A stretch of DNA of 64,000 nt from Deroplatys truncata (taxonomy: Eukaryota > Arthropoda > Insecta > Mantodea > Mantidae). The stretch covers positions 229,295,528-229,359,527 of the forward strand of contig CM060983.1 of the NCBI GenBank assembly GCA_030765065.1. The letters run 5' to 3'. The notes beneath the pieces are model-generated. The model did not search any database, had not been told where the DNA came from, and saw only the letters and a program-made list of their open reading frames with translations. The translations under genes were made by a program, and so were the position numbers. This document shows, one piece after another, positions 9,868-21,239 of this stretch (position 1 is the stretch's first letter; each line of letters starts with the position of its first letter).

Positions 9868-9889
9868 TATGTGGTTTCAAGGAAATTTT

Positions 9890-10220
9890 GATATGCTTAT
9901 TTATTTGCGCTAAGCTATTGGCACATTCTGGGTCTGTTAGAATTGGCCCCGGGCAGTTGTTCCCCAGGTATTACATTCTACAATCCTCCTCAAAAAGTTG
10001 TGTCAACTTGCCATTTCCATTTTATTTATTTCATAATGATATTTAGTCATTTCTCTCTAATAAATCTTTTGCTCCATTCATTTGTTGCTTTACACACCAT
10101 CTTTCTGGTATAACTGATATGTAATTTTGGTGGCCTGCTATACTTGTATTTATATAAAAGTGCTAAAACAAGTAATAATCACGGATTGAGCTAGTTGAGA
10201 AACATTTTTAAAAAGTCGGA
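9890..10220. other. No recognisable gene
   Basis: Between the mariner and the next R1 copy I see only AT-rich sequence with short frames. Confidence 0.45.
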
Positions 10221-10224
10221 TGCA

Positions 10225-10880
10225 TTACATTTACATGAGTTTCTCTACCTACAATCGTTTGTTTTTAAATAACTATGCTTACGAAAGCTTATCTTTCACT
10301 TATTTGAGATAAACGTTTGCGGAAATAGCTTACACATTCGTTGTAGCTGGGCAGAGCAAACTTCCTTCACTAGAAGTTCCATGCCCATGACGTTACGAGA
10401 AATAACTGAATAGCGACACTACTTTAAAATGACAAAAGTATTGAGCAATTCAAAACAGAAACAACGGCATTTGGCATTTTGAATTTCATTCTTTCAGTAT
10501 GAAGAAGCGCTTCCCAGAAAATTCAAGATACGCATTTTATTTGACATTAAGTATGTTTAATATATGATACTTTAATCAAAACGTTAGAGGCAATTTTGAG
10601 AAAAGTAAAAAAAAGTTGAAAAATATTGCATGTAAAGGATAGTTAAGGGTGGCGAGATTTTCTAGAAAACCTTAATATCGCATCTTTGGAAGATATTAAA
10701 CATAAATACCAAATTATCTTGGTATAGCACTTATCCAACTTTCCGTTTTTGAGTTATGCTGTTCATGGACAAAACACACACACACGCACGCGCGCGCGGA
10801 AAAAATTATTTCCGATGAAATCTCGATATCGACTTTTTGGCTAGAATGCAATACTATACACGTGGTAGAGGAACCCCCCC
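10225..10880 (+). repeat. R1 repeat, diverged
   Basis: The order of R1 blocks is kept: TTACATTTACATGAGTTTCTC at the start, CCCAGAAAATTCAAGATACG in the middle, and TTTTTGAGTTATGCTGTTCA near the end, with a (CA)n/(CG)n tract at 10778-10798. The copy belongs to the subfamily that has CATGACGTTACGAGAAA-like sequence, as at 42652 and 54870. Confidence 0.7.
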
Positions 10881-10894
10881 TCAAACCGACTTAG

Positions 10895-11013
10895 TAGTAG
10901 AAAAATGTTTAAGTACTTGACTGTTCAAACCAACAGTAGAGAATATATGAAAAATGTTTGATGCCACAAAAAAAAATAATTTCACATAAATGTGTTTTAA
11001 CGAGATCTACAGT
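10895..11013 (+). repeat. R1 fragment joined to an inverted R1 copy
   Basis: An internal plus-strand R1 piece ends at GTTTTAACGAGATCTAC and is directly followed by a minus-strand R1 copy starting TTTTACTTTCTCTACTACG. The junction is either one R1 inserted into another or an inverted dimer. Confidence 0.6.
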
Positions 11014-11862
11014 TTTACTTTCTCTACTACGTATAGTAATTAGGGGAAGTATTGTATTCCACCCAAAAATTCGATAGCGAGATTTTACAAGAAATATATT
11101 TTTTAAAGTGCTCTGAAACCAAATAAAGCATTTTTGGAAACGTGTGTCTGTGAACACAACTAAAAAACGAAAGTTGGATGAATACCAAACATGGACTTTG
11201 AGTTTAGTATCTTCCAAGGATGTGACACGAAGATTTTCAAGGAAACCCCCCCCCACCGCAGACTATCCTTTACATGGAATATTTTTCGAAAATGTTGATT
11301 TTCTCACAAATGGCTCTAACGATTTTAATTGAAACATCGTATCTCTAAGATATTTTCATGGCAAATGAAATGTATGTTTGGAATTTTTTGGGAATGTTCC
11401 CAAAAGTGCTCTTCATTCTGAATGACTTTTATATAACTGGTAAACCATAAGAGATAACACAAAATTTTACTACAAAAAATGTAGATCTCGTTAAAGCACA
11501 GAATTTATCGCAACTTTTTTTTTTTTTTTTTGAGTGAACCATTTCCCACATATTCCGTGTTATGTGTTTGAATTTACCAGTACTTATACTTTTTCTCAAA
11601 TGGGAATTCGTTATTCGTTTTTTTATCTCCTGGACATGCAAAGAGAATGGAATGCTCCACATAGCAACCAGCCCTTAAAACATTTGACTATCGCTTAAAG
11701 CCTACCATATTCCCCTTGCATCTACAAGAAAATTAGCAGCAAGATAGAGTCTGCAAATGTTTATCTCGATTAACATGAAGTAGATGGAGAATAAGCATTT
11801 GTATAAATAGTTTGTACAAGGGTAGAGAAAGCCATCCGAGTGCAACACATTCAGATTTTTCG
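11014..11862 (-). repeat. R1 repeat, near full length
   Basis: The copy starts with the 12-bp terminus ACTTTCTCTACT, contains all internal blocks in order, and ends GTACAAGGGTAGAGAAAGCC followed by AACACATTCAGA. About 850 bp long, it is one of the cleaner copies. A run of T residues at 11517-11531 is expanded relative to other copies. Confidence 0.8.
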
Positions 11863-11993
11863 TTTAGTAACTAGCTCGAGTAATTCTTTTTTTTTTTTTA
11901 GCTGAAACATTCTCCTGCTGAAACTGATGTTACAGCTGCTGAATTGTCGTTTGCATATGATACAATAATGCATAACTATAGTTATCTTTGTCG

Positions 11994-12278
11994 CCTTCCA
12001 TGGTGCAGTGGTTACCATGCTAGCCTGTAGTTCCCGAGGTCGCGGGTTCAAACCCGACGGAGGGCGATGGATTTTTTCGGGCGTAAACATCCTTGGCATG
12101 GCTTCCTTTGGAAGGGAAGAAAAGCCGGTGGTTCAGTGTCGTAGATTTACGGCACATAAAAGAACCACAAGCCTGATGAAGAGGCCTCTGAGCAAAATTA
12201 CCGGTGTTTCACGTCCAATATAGAATGGGACGCTAAGGACCACAGTAGTTAAAGAGCGTACATAAATAAAACTCAGTT
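11994..12278 (+). mobile_element. SINE family A copy
   Basis: The head contains GTGCAGTGGTTACCATGCTAG and the B box GGTTCAAACCC, and the body matches the copy at 4362 closely. The tail is AATAAAACTCAGTTTTTATTT. A target duplication is not clear. Confidence 0.9.
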
Positions 12279-12309
12279 TTTATTTATATTTATCCTTCTC
12301 CTGGTTGTG

Positions 12310-14850
12310 ACACTAAATTAGCGAGTTGCAATTTTAAAGATTCGTGGTTAAGTCCAAAACTTCACCGTGGACGTACAAAATGTGAGAGGCTTGTTGAAAA
12401 TGTATTGGCCTCTCAATCTGTAGAATTAGTACACAATGATTTAGAAGAAGATACTTTTATCGCTGTTTTGACAGGTACCTCAAATGTACGGCTTTCCAGT
12501 CAGTATTAAATATTTTTCTGATATTTGTGGAGTTAAAGAAAAATTATTTAGCATTTATGACGATTCGAATAAAACAGCAAGGGTGTTTTTGAGAGACTGA
12601 AATGTATTTTACGTGGACACATTTGAAAGTTTCTAATTTATCAAGTTTTGGTGCAGCCAACAACGGAAAACACCACTCAGTTTTTAAGAATTTCGAAAGT
12701 TTAGATGATAATTCTTAACATGACCCAAAATGTATGCAGGGTGATGAAATTCTATGTCGAGTAGCTATTACTAAAAGTTTATAACTGGGTTTAATCTTGT
12801 AAGTAAAGAGAGAGAGAAGAGGAATTATTGTATTCCAGACAAATATTCGATACTGAGATTTCACCGCAAATACAGTTTGAACTTATCTGAATCCAAAAAC
12901 AGTATTTTCAGAAAAACATCCATGCGTGTGTGTGTCTGTGAACACCATAACACAAAAACGAAAAGTCGATTTAGACACTAAATTGATATTTAAGTTCAGC
13001 ATCCTTCAGGAATGAGTCGGGAAGATTTTGAAGAAAATCCCTCATCCCAAACCTCCCTTTATATTAATTTTCGAAATTGTGATTTTTTCATAAATGGTTA
13101 TAACGATGTTTACTAAAATAACACATGTTTAAGATATTTGTATGATAAATAAAATATATATTTTGAATCTTATGGAAATAGCTTTCGGAAGTGCTATTCA
13201 TTCTGAATAAATTTTCTATAATTGGTAAACTGTAAGAGAGAGGCAAAATCTTACTTCACAAAAAATGTGCATCTCATTAAAGCACACAAACTTATACCAG
13301 ATAAAAGTTTTTGTGGCGTTTACCATTTGCGATTGGTGTGAAAGTCGCTATTCGTTTTTCTTTCTCGTAGTCGTGCAAAGAACGTGGAATGTGTAAGTCA
13401 TCCACAAGGACTAGTAATGAAAGCGAACTTGAAGAAACAGTTTGTAGACGAGTGACTATGCATAACCATTCTGTTACAATAACAACTCGAAAATAAAACA
13501 GTTCAACCTATAAATGTTTATGCTATCATAAATACATTCAATCTTACTTGAAAGATGAATTTTATGGCTCTCAGGTTAAAGACAATTTGAAGTAATTATG
13601 GAAATCGGACCAGGAAGTATTTATAAGAGATGCAGCTAACATATACTAGAAGATACTTCATTATTTAAATAAATGGTTCAACTTCAAGATCTCCCCTCTT
13701 AAGAAGTTCGCTATCTTAGTCAGAAACAAGCAGTTAGTGTCTCATAAATGTCCACAGTTACAAGTAAACGGCCATGAATTGTACACTGAGCTCGTTGTTC
13801 TAAAATATGTTACCGAAACTCTAAAAACCTAAATTTACAACTGATGGTTTGTTTTTCTAACAAATATTCATCCCCTCCCCGATTCTGTTAGAAATGCACA
13901 TTTAGAAACAGTGTTTTCTTTAATAGAAATAAATAAACTTGAACTAAAATCCGCGGAAGTTAAAATAAACTCCGAATATACTCTACATGAGAAGCAAGTT
14001 CTAAAGGTCGCTGCACCAGAGAAGTTGCAGTCTTTGCCTCAGCCGCAAGGCATCATCTTCATACTAAGATAAACATCATTCCTTTCGAGATGTTTACAAT
14101 TTGTACAGTTTATTAGTAAAGTGGAATACCGTCCACTTTTAAGTGATTTCTTGAAGGTGGCAACCCTAATTGAGGGGTAAAATTCCCTGCTTTCCTCCTC
14201 CAAGTTACACCGGAAAGTCGCTTGCATTGAGAGACTGATCCACGTGGTTCTGAAATCTCACTTTTCTTCTCAAAGCTCTATTCCTGTGGTAGTTTGACAA
14301 TGAACACAACAATATACTGGAACTAGAGAAGGAATCAAATTCTGTCTGTCAAAGAGTTGACATTTAGATACACTTCGAGACAGGTCTAATCAGAAGTACA
14401 AGTCAATAAGAATGAAAGAGAAAGAGGATATGGCATACTGTGCTGGAGTTGAGTACTCATCTAAACAAGTGGTTGGTTCAGCATCAGCAATCTGAACAAC
14501 TGAAAAGCGCGTTAACTTGGGAAGAAGTGGAACACTGTATTGTTTATCTCCACCAACAAACAAATGTTAAAGTTAATGACGTAATCAGTTCTGTAATTTC
14601 ACTAAGTTTCTAAACAGCCATGAAAGGAAACAAAAGCTATCGGCTAGTGAAGTGTGGCGTGCATAGTCTTACATGCCCTTCTGAAAATTCCTGAATTCTA
14701 TTTTTCTATCCCTAGCCACAATGCTAACACAGAACACGTGGTCTCTGTTGTAAATGTACATAGTGGACCAAAGATAGGAGCGGTTTAACACTGAAAATGT
14801 TAAGGTTATACATCTAACCTGTGAGGGTTTCTTCAATACTTATGGGGGGG
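12310..14850 (+). pseudogene. hAT-2 transposase remnant (ZBED-like), interrupted by R1
   Basis: Fragments of a second hAT family are readable in shifting frames: GRTKCERLVENVLASQSVE (about 12367), then FPVSIKYFSDICGVKEKLF and IYDDSNKTA (about 12495-12575), then ANNGKHHSVFKNFESLDDN (about 12658). After a nested R1 copy come CPQLQVNGHELYTELVVLKY (about 13750) and ALLKIPEFYFSIPSHNANTE with VVSVVN (about 14675-14745), the C-terminal dimerisation core of hAT proteins. A further VFSLIE-like piece is near 13915. Many stops make it an old, dead copy. No terminal repeats were identified. It differs from hAT-1 at 44364. Confidence 0.65.
12800..13490 (-). repeat. R1 copy nested in hAT-2
   Basis: The segment from GAGAGAGAGAAGAGGAATTA to GTTTGTAGACGAGTGACTATG follows the R1 block order in minus orientation. 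It separates hAT-2 coding fragments that belong together, so it inserted into the hAT copy. Confidence 0.7.
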
Positions 14851-15240
14851 GGGAGATTTCATCATTCACCAAGGCACGATAAAAGTGAAAGAGGCAGTAA
14901 TGAAGTATTTTGTGATTGTGAAACTGTCCAAAATGATTGAAGCTGACATTTCTGTAGTAATTATTACAAGTTAATCATATCTATGTAGATAAAATAGCAC
15001 GGAAAATGCAATATTTTAATTAAGTTCTATTGTTATTAGCCTAACATACATGCTTATTTTATTTGTAATTGTTGGCAGCTGTTAACTTGATAGTAATGTG
15101 ATGTATTGTCTTTAAAACAGATGACTATGTCGCAACTTTTGTCGACAGGAAGTGTCCTCTTTTACCGTTATGGGTGCATGGTAACCCCAGGAGAAGCAGG
15201 CGAGTCTGAGGGAACACCGACTTAGAGTAAGAGCTGAGAA
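14851..15240. other. No recognisable gene; intron-like
   Basis: AT-rich sequence downstream (in minus-strand terms) of the host exon at 15247. A run of nine G residues lies at about 14845. I see no further exon. Confidence 0.45.
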
Positions 15241-15246
15241 ACTTAC

Positions 15247-15387
15247 GAACTCATTTCTCCCAGGATGATGGCCAGGACTCCAAGAGCACCAACAGTTCCT
15301 AGAATGCATGTACTTATCCTGGTCTGGAACCAGGAGGCGCCAACGACCTTCAGCATGTTGTTACCAAATGCCACACGTATTGGAGAT
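15247..15387 (-). CDS. Internal exon of an unidentified host membrane-protein gene
   Basis: On the minus strand a 141-bp segment is bounded by a good acceptor (TTGTCTTATGTTACAG) and a consensus donor (GTAAGT). Only one frame is open across it, and that frame encodes a basic/polar start (PIRVAFGNNMLKVV), GASWFQTR, and then a hydrophobic helix, TCILGTVGALGVLAIIL, as in a membrane-spanning segment. One base precedes the first full codon and two follow the last, so the exon has symmetric phase. Its base composition is richer in G+C than its surroundings. I do not recognise the family with confidence; a multi-pass transporter (MFS-like) is one possibility. Adjacent exons must lie in long introns, possibly outside the window. 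The frame at 15112-15309 is an out-of-phase shadow. Confidence 0.65.
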
Positions 15388-15534
15388 CTGTAACATAAGA
15401 CAACATGGCTGCTAGACCAATTGTGAATAGAGGATACCTACATTGAATGGATTGGCTGTAACGTAAACCTGTCGAGGTTATTTTAACACCTCCAAAGCAA
15501 ATCTGCCCAATCATAAACTGTCTACCTAGATTTG
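15388..15534. other. Intron-like sequence upstream of the exon
   Basis: Sequence upstream of the acceptor on the minus strand. It includes a pyrimidine-rich stretch beside the splice site and no other recognisable feature. Confidence 0.4.
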
Positions 15535-15990
15535 TTCACTTTGTCTAGTACGTGCATACAGTAAGTACAGGAAGTATTATGTTCCACCCAAAACTTCCAT
15601 GTTGTGGCTTCACCGTTTTCAGACCCCTTCAAGATGTGAAACGAAGCTTTTGAAAAGAATCCCGTACTCCAATCACCCTTTACATAGAAATGTTTATTGA
15701 TTTTCTCAAAAATGGCTCTAATAATTTTAATTACAATTACCTATATTTAAAATATTTATATGACAAATAAAATGTATATCTTGAATTTTGTGAGAATAAC
15801 CTCTCAATTCTTCTTCATGGGGAGGACTTTTATATAAGTCGTGTAACGGGCGAAGCATAAGATACAGACAGAAAACACGTGCATCTCTTTAGAGCACACA
15901 ACTACTTGAGATAGGTCACATGGAGATATTGGTTGTCACGGAAACAGCGACAAACAGAAGAGTAGGTTTGTACTGCTACATCAAAATAAA
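15535..15990 (-). repeat. R1 repeat, truncated
   Basis: TTTGTCTAGTACGTGCATAC, CAGGAAGTATTATGTTCCAC and AATAAAATGTATATCTTGAA follow the R1 order in minus orientation. The copy is diverged and lacks the distal third. Confidence 0.65.
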
Positions 15991-16017
15991 CGATAGTGGC
16001 TACAGCAACACATCAAG

Positions 16018-17078
16018 TTCTCTACTGCCTACCTAGACTGTGTGGAGGAACAAACAAACTGAGTTTTATTTATGGACGTTCTTTAACTACTGCGTCCCAT
16101 TCTATACTGGGCGTGAAAGAGGCGCCTCTTTATCAGGCTTGAGGTTATTTTACGTGCCCTAAATCTACGACACGGGACCACCGGTTTTACTTCCCTTCCG
16201 AAGGAAGCCATGCTAAGGATTTTTACCCCCGAAAAAATCCATCGCCCTCCACTAGATTTGAACCCGCGACCTCGGGAACTAGAGGCTAGCATGGTAACCA
16301 CTACGCCACGGAGGAAGAGCTTCGATACAGGGATTTCACTCAAATACACGCTTTGAGACTTCCTGAAAAAATAAATAAAAAATAAAAAAAGTTTTTATAA
16401 AAAAGTGTGCATGTATATCTAGTACCGCATAACTCAAAAACGAAAAACCCTTGTTGAGTATCTTCCACCGAGGTGATTTTCGAGAAAATGTCCCTACCCA
16501 AGCTACTCTTTACATGCAGTTTTTTCGAAAGCTTTTTATTTTAACAAAAATAGCTCTAACGATGTTGATCAAAATACGAAAAGTCTAATATATTTTCATG
16601 ACAAATGAAATGTATAACCTTAATTCTCTGGGAAATGTCTTTGAAGCCCTCTTCATCCTGGATGACTTTTGCATACTTGGTTAACCGCAAGAAACAAAAT
16701 GTTACTACACAGAAAAACTAGATCTCGTTAAAGCACACACTTTATGTCAAATAACATATTGTTTTTGTGCAGTTGAGAATTTCCGAGATATTCTTTGTTA
16801 TTGGTTGAATTTCAAACTATACTTTTCCCAAATGGGAAGTCATTTTTTTTGTGAGACTTTTACAAAGGGCATGGAATTTCAAAGGCATCACATAGCACCA
16901 AGCTCTTTAAAAATCTGACTATCGCTTTAGACTACTGTATCGTTCTTACGCCGAAGAGTAAGTATATATCTAAGCGTGTAATGACGCTTCATCTCGATTA
17001 ACAACAAGAGTAGAGAGAAGAAAGGTTTTTGTAAGAATATTTTGAAGAAGAGTGAGTACAACACTTTAGAGTGTACTC
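16018..17078 (-). repeat. R1 repeat interrupted by a SINE
   Basis: The R1 terminus (GTTCTCTACTGCCTACC) lies at about 16018. The body resumes after the SINE with TTCGATACAGGGATTTCAC at 16319 and runs to the distal end near AGAGTGAGTACAACAC at about 17070. A short R1 stretch is missing at the SINE insertion point. Confidence 0.7.
16050..16314 (-). mobile_element. SINE family A copy inserted in R1
   Basis: On the minus strand the head includes the A-box-like segment GTAGTGGTTACCATGCTAG and a B box variant GGTTCAAATCTAG; the body and AATAAAACTCAGTTTG tail match the family. GGAGGAA-like sequence is found at both flanks, but it overlaps the SINE head, so the target duplication is uncertain. Confidence 0.88.
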
Positions 17079-17500
17079 CCTTGCAGGTGAGACTGAATAT
17101 TTAAAACAACGTCTGATGTGCCCAACTACATCCTGGAACAAACATGGGTACATGCGCGCGGGATACCAACTGATCACTGACTAAATGCACGACTTGATGG
17201 ATCAGCATGACTAACCAACTTTTTTTTAACTATTTATAGGACCAAAAGCTAAACTGTTCGCAAGTACTCATGCCCATATTAGGTTAACTCCTACAAATAT
17301 TATGAAGAACTGACTTTTAAGTCAATAGGTGTGTCAATCATTCGGAGAGACCCACTTTCACTTCATTACAACTGTCTACACAAAGTGATCTGAAACGATC
17401 TAGTCTAACTACGACAGTAAAATGAGCGGAGTGAAACATTCAATCAATGTTGCCAACCAACATATGAAATAATTATCTTCCAAAAGAGCGGATTAATCCC
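17079..17500. other. No recognisable gene
   Basis: Unique-looking sequence without long frames or clear repeat homology. Confidence 0.4.
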
Positions 17501-17506
17501 TCTCTA

Positions 17507-18128
17507 TACAGGGCGATTCTAAAATACGTTTACAAAGTTTGGAGACGGGTTCCTTACACGAAAAAAGAAAAACAGTTCATACAAAGTATGTCCCAAAATC
17601 ATTGTTATCGATTTATTAAGTTCAAACTGTTATGGATGAAAGAACATTTTAAACCGACACAATTCTTTTTTCAAATTGGCACTGTCACCTTGTTAGGAAG
17701 TGCTCTCATCAAATGCTCCAAATGTCTTCCTTAGACACGCATGCACTTGTCGAATACTCCCTGACGGTGTCGAATGGTTTCGCAGGCTTCCATGACACGT
17801 CGAAGAAGAGTTTCTTCACCTCGGTTCTCTGCTGCATAAACCAATGGTTAATGTGCCTCAAGAGATAAAAATCCCAAGGATGAGGTGTCGAGGGAACGTG
17901 CAGACCATGGAACTGGTCCTCCTCTACCTATCCATCTGCCATGGTAAATACCAGCCAGCGCATCTCGAACAATGCGCTAAAATGTGCTGAAACTCTTCTA
18001 ATAGGTCTAGAAGAGTGCTCTAATAAAGTCCCTAGATTTTGGGACATAACTTTATTTCAACTTTTTCTCTCGTTTCGGTGCAAGGAACGCATCCCCACTT
18101 TGTAAACGTATTTTAGAATCACCCTATA
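17507..18128 (-). mobile_element. Internally deleted DDE transposon with ~28-bp terminal repeats
   Basis: The ends are inverted repeats containing GATTCTAAAATACGTTTAC, with TA outside both (left TATACAGGG, right complement TATATAGGG). On the minus strand the interior retains the C-terminal part of an IS630/Tc1-type transposase: VRDALAGIYHGRWIGRGG, SARSLDTSSL (equivalent to the ARSPDLTP segment before the third acidic residue), and ETLLRRVMEACETIRHRQG. The N-terminal and first catalytic regions are deleted. At about 620 bp it can only be a non-autonomous, trans-mobilised or dead element. Confidence 0.82.
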
Positions 18129-18129
18129 T

Positions 18130-19030
18130 AGTATTTTACTTGTTTATTAACAGGTAAAATGTGGTATACTAAGCCTGTAAATATAAACGAGGTACAGAAA
18201 ACAAAAATGAGTATTCATTGCTTCGACATTACAATTTTGAGTATCTGGAGAGGTGGCTTCAGCCCCTCTGCGTGCGCCCCCGGCTACATGGGCTCACGAA
18301 CGACCTCATATTGCACTGGTGTTGAAACTTTCGAGGTTTCTTAGCCTAACCTGCTTAAATCATGCATTTCCTCAATAAACGCAACAGTATACATGTTATG
18401 GTTATGCCTACGAGTATCTGCTGCGTACGAAACAAAGGGGTAAGAACAACTTACGGCCTCCTCTCAAATGGCCATGGAGACAATCTGAAACGTTTGGCGG
18501 AATACTTTTCGGAATGCATTTTCTTCCATCAAGATTGCTGCAGAGGCACGTGAACCCATGTTTCCATTCTTATCTGGACCCATCGGCCATTATTTTAACT
18601 AATTAGTAGCAACTGCACCAGAAACCTTACATAGAATGCCCTTTAAACAGCATGTGACTTGTGACAGTTGCTGAAGAGGTATGTGTATATGGCAACTCCA
18701 CTTCGCTGTTGCTCTAACCAATAGATACCACACTCTCCTTTCTCTTCAAGTTGTCGTATTACCCTACCAGTTGCTTCCTATTAATTCGTTGCGTTCAATC
18801 TTTATTGTTATTTTCTGTTTGTTGTTGATAGGAACAGTCAATTTACTTCTGCCGGGACCGCCGTGGTTTGCCCCCAAATATTTCCTTATGTTTCGTTCGA
18901 AAAAATGGGACTACCACAAGGAAATAAATACTACAACTTTCAAGGGAAGATTTCAGAACCTCTTACTTAGCACATCCTTCCAAACTTCACCATATTATGG
19001 ATAACATTATCCTTCTGTGGTAGAAAACAA
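18130..19030. other. No recognisable gene
   Basis: The longest frame (18681-19004 plus, 107 codons) is hydrophobic in its middle but has no family I recognise and no supporting splice signals. I treat it as unproved. Confidence 0.4.
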
Positions 19031-19073
19031 GAAGGCACAATAGTAGTACTAGTAGTGGTGGTAGTAGTAATAA

Positions 19074-21120
19074 CACTAGCAGTAGTTGTATTGACAATAG
19101 TAGTACTGCAGTAATAATAGCAACAGTTGTATTGACAATAGTAGTACTGTAGTAATAGCTAGTGGTACTAGCAGTAGTTGTATTGACAATAGTAGTTATG
19201 TAGTGATACTAGCAGTAGTTGTATTGACAATAGCAATACTGTAGTGATACTAGCAGTAGTTGTATTGACAATAGTAGTACAGTACTGATACTAGCAGTAG
19301 CTGTATTGGCAATAGTAGTACTGTAGTAATACTAGCAGTTGTTGTATTGACAATAGTAGTACCGTAGTAATACTAGCAGTAGTTGTATTGACAATAGTAG
19401 TACTGTAGTAATACTAGCAGTATCTGTATTGACAATAGTAGTTATGTAGTGATACTAGCAGTAGTTGTATTGACAATAGTAGTACTGTAGTGATACTAGC
19501 AGTAGTTGTATTGACAATAGTAGTACTGTAGTGATACTAGCAGTTGTTGTATTGACAATAGTAGTACTGCAGTAATACTAGAAGTAGTTTTATTGACAAT
19601 AGTAGTACTGTAGTGATACTAGCAGTAGTTGTATTGACAATAGTAGTACTGTAGTGATACTAGTAGTTGTTGTATTGACAATAGTAAGCCTGTAGTGATA
19701 CTAGCAGTTGTTGTATTGACAATAGTAGTACTGTAGTAATACTAGCAGTAGTTGTATAGGCATTAGTAGTACTGTAGTAATACTAGCAGTTGTTGTATTG
19801 ACAATAGTAGTACTGTAGTGATACTAGCAGTTGTTGTATTGACAATAGCAGTACTGTAGTGATACTAGCAGTGGTTGTATTGACAATAGCAGTACTGTAG
19901 TGATACTAGCAGTTGTTGTATTGACAATAGTAGTACTGTAGTGATACTAGTAGTAGTTGTATTGACAATAGTAGTACTGTAGTGATACTAGCAGTTGTTG
20001 TATTGACAATAGTAGTACTGCAGTAATACTAGAAGTAGTTTTATTGACAATAGTAGTACTGTAGTGATACTAGCAGTAGTTGTATTGACAATAGTAGTAC
20101 TGTAGTGATACTAGCAGTAGTTGTATTGACAATAGTAGTACTGTAGTGATACTAGCAGTAGTTGTATTGACAATTGTAGTACTGTAGTGATACTAGTAGT
20201 TGTTGTATTGACAATAGTAAGCCTGTAGTGATACTAGCAGTTGTTGTATTGACAATAGTAGTACTGTAGTAATACTAGCAGTAGTTGTATAGGCAATAGT
20301 AGTACTGTAGTGATACTAGCAGCTGTTGTATTGACAATAGTAGTACTGCAGTAATACTAGCAGTAGTTGTATTGACAATAGTAGTACTGTAGTAATACTA
20401 GCAGTTGTTGTATTGACAACAGCATAACTGTAGTGATACTAGCAGTTGTTGTATTGACAATAGCAGTACTGTAGTGATACTAGCAGTGGTTGTATTGACA
20501 ATATCAGTACTGTAGTGATACTAGCAGTTGTTGTATTGACAATAGTAGTACTGTAGTAATACTAGCAGTAGTTGCATTGGCAATAGCAGTACTGTAGTAA
20601 TACTAGCAGTAGTTGTATTGACAATAGCAGTACTGTAGTGATACTAGCAGTAGATGTATTGACAATAGCAGTACTATAGTAATACTAGCAGTAGTTGTAT
20701 TGACAATAGCAGTACTGTAGTAATACTAGCAGTTGTATTGACAATAGCAGTACTGTAGTGATACTAGCAGTAGTTGTATTGACAATAGCAGTACTGTAGT
20801 GATACTAGCAGTTGTTGTATTGACAATAGTAGTACTGTAGTAATACTAGCAGTAGTTGTATTGACAATAGTAGTACTGTAGTGATATTAGCAGTAGCTGT
20901 ATTGACAATAGCAGTACTGTAGTAATACTAGCAGTAGTTGTATTGACAATAGTAGTACTGTAGTAATACTAGCAGTAGTTGTATTGACAATAGCAGTACT
21001 GTAGTGATACTAGCAGTTGTATTGACAATAGCAGTACTGTAGTAATACTAGCAGTTGTTGTATTGACAATAGTAGTACTGTAGTAATACTAGCAGTAGCT
21101 GTATTTACAATAGTACTAGT
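19074..21120. repeat. 41-bp minisatellite, about 50 copies
   Basis: The phrase TTGTATTGACAATAG recurs every 41 bp (for example its TTGAC core at 19091, 19132, 19224 and 19265), with occasional 38- or 51-bp spacing. The unit is itself built from AGT/CAG/GTA trinucleotide-like steps, and both flanks are degenerate (AGT)n and (CAG)n sequence. Units differ by a few changes such as AGTAGTTG versus AGTTGTTG. It is non-coding. Confidence 0.93.
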
Positions 21121-21239
21121 GTAGTAGTACTAACAGTAGTGATGTTAATAGTAGTTGTAGTGGCAGTAGTACTATCAGCAGTTGTACTGGCAGCAACAGT
21201 AGTTGTACTAACACTAGAAAAAACCAACAGCAGTAGTGG

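Noticed and set aside
18681..19004. A 107-codon frame with a hydrophobic stretch
   Set aside because: No recognisable similarity or gene structure; a frame of this length is expected by chance in this much sequence.
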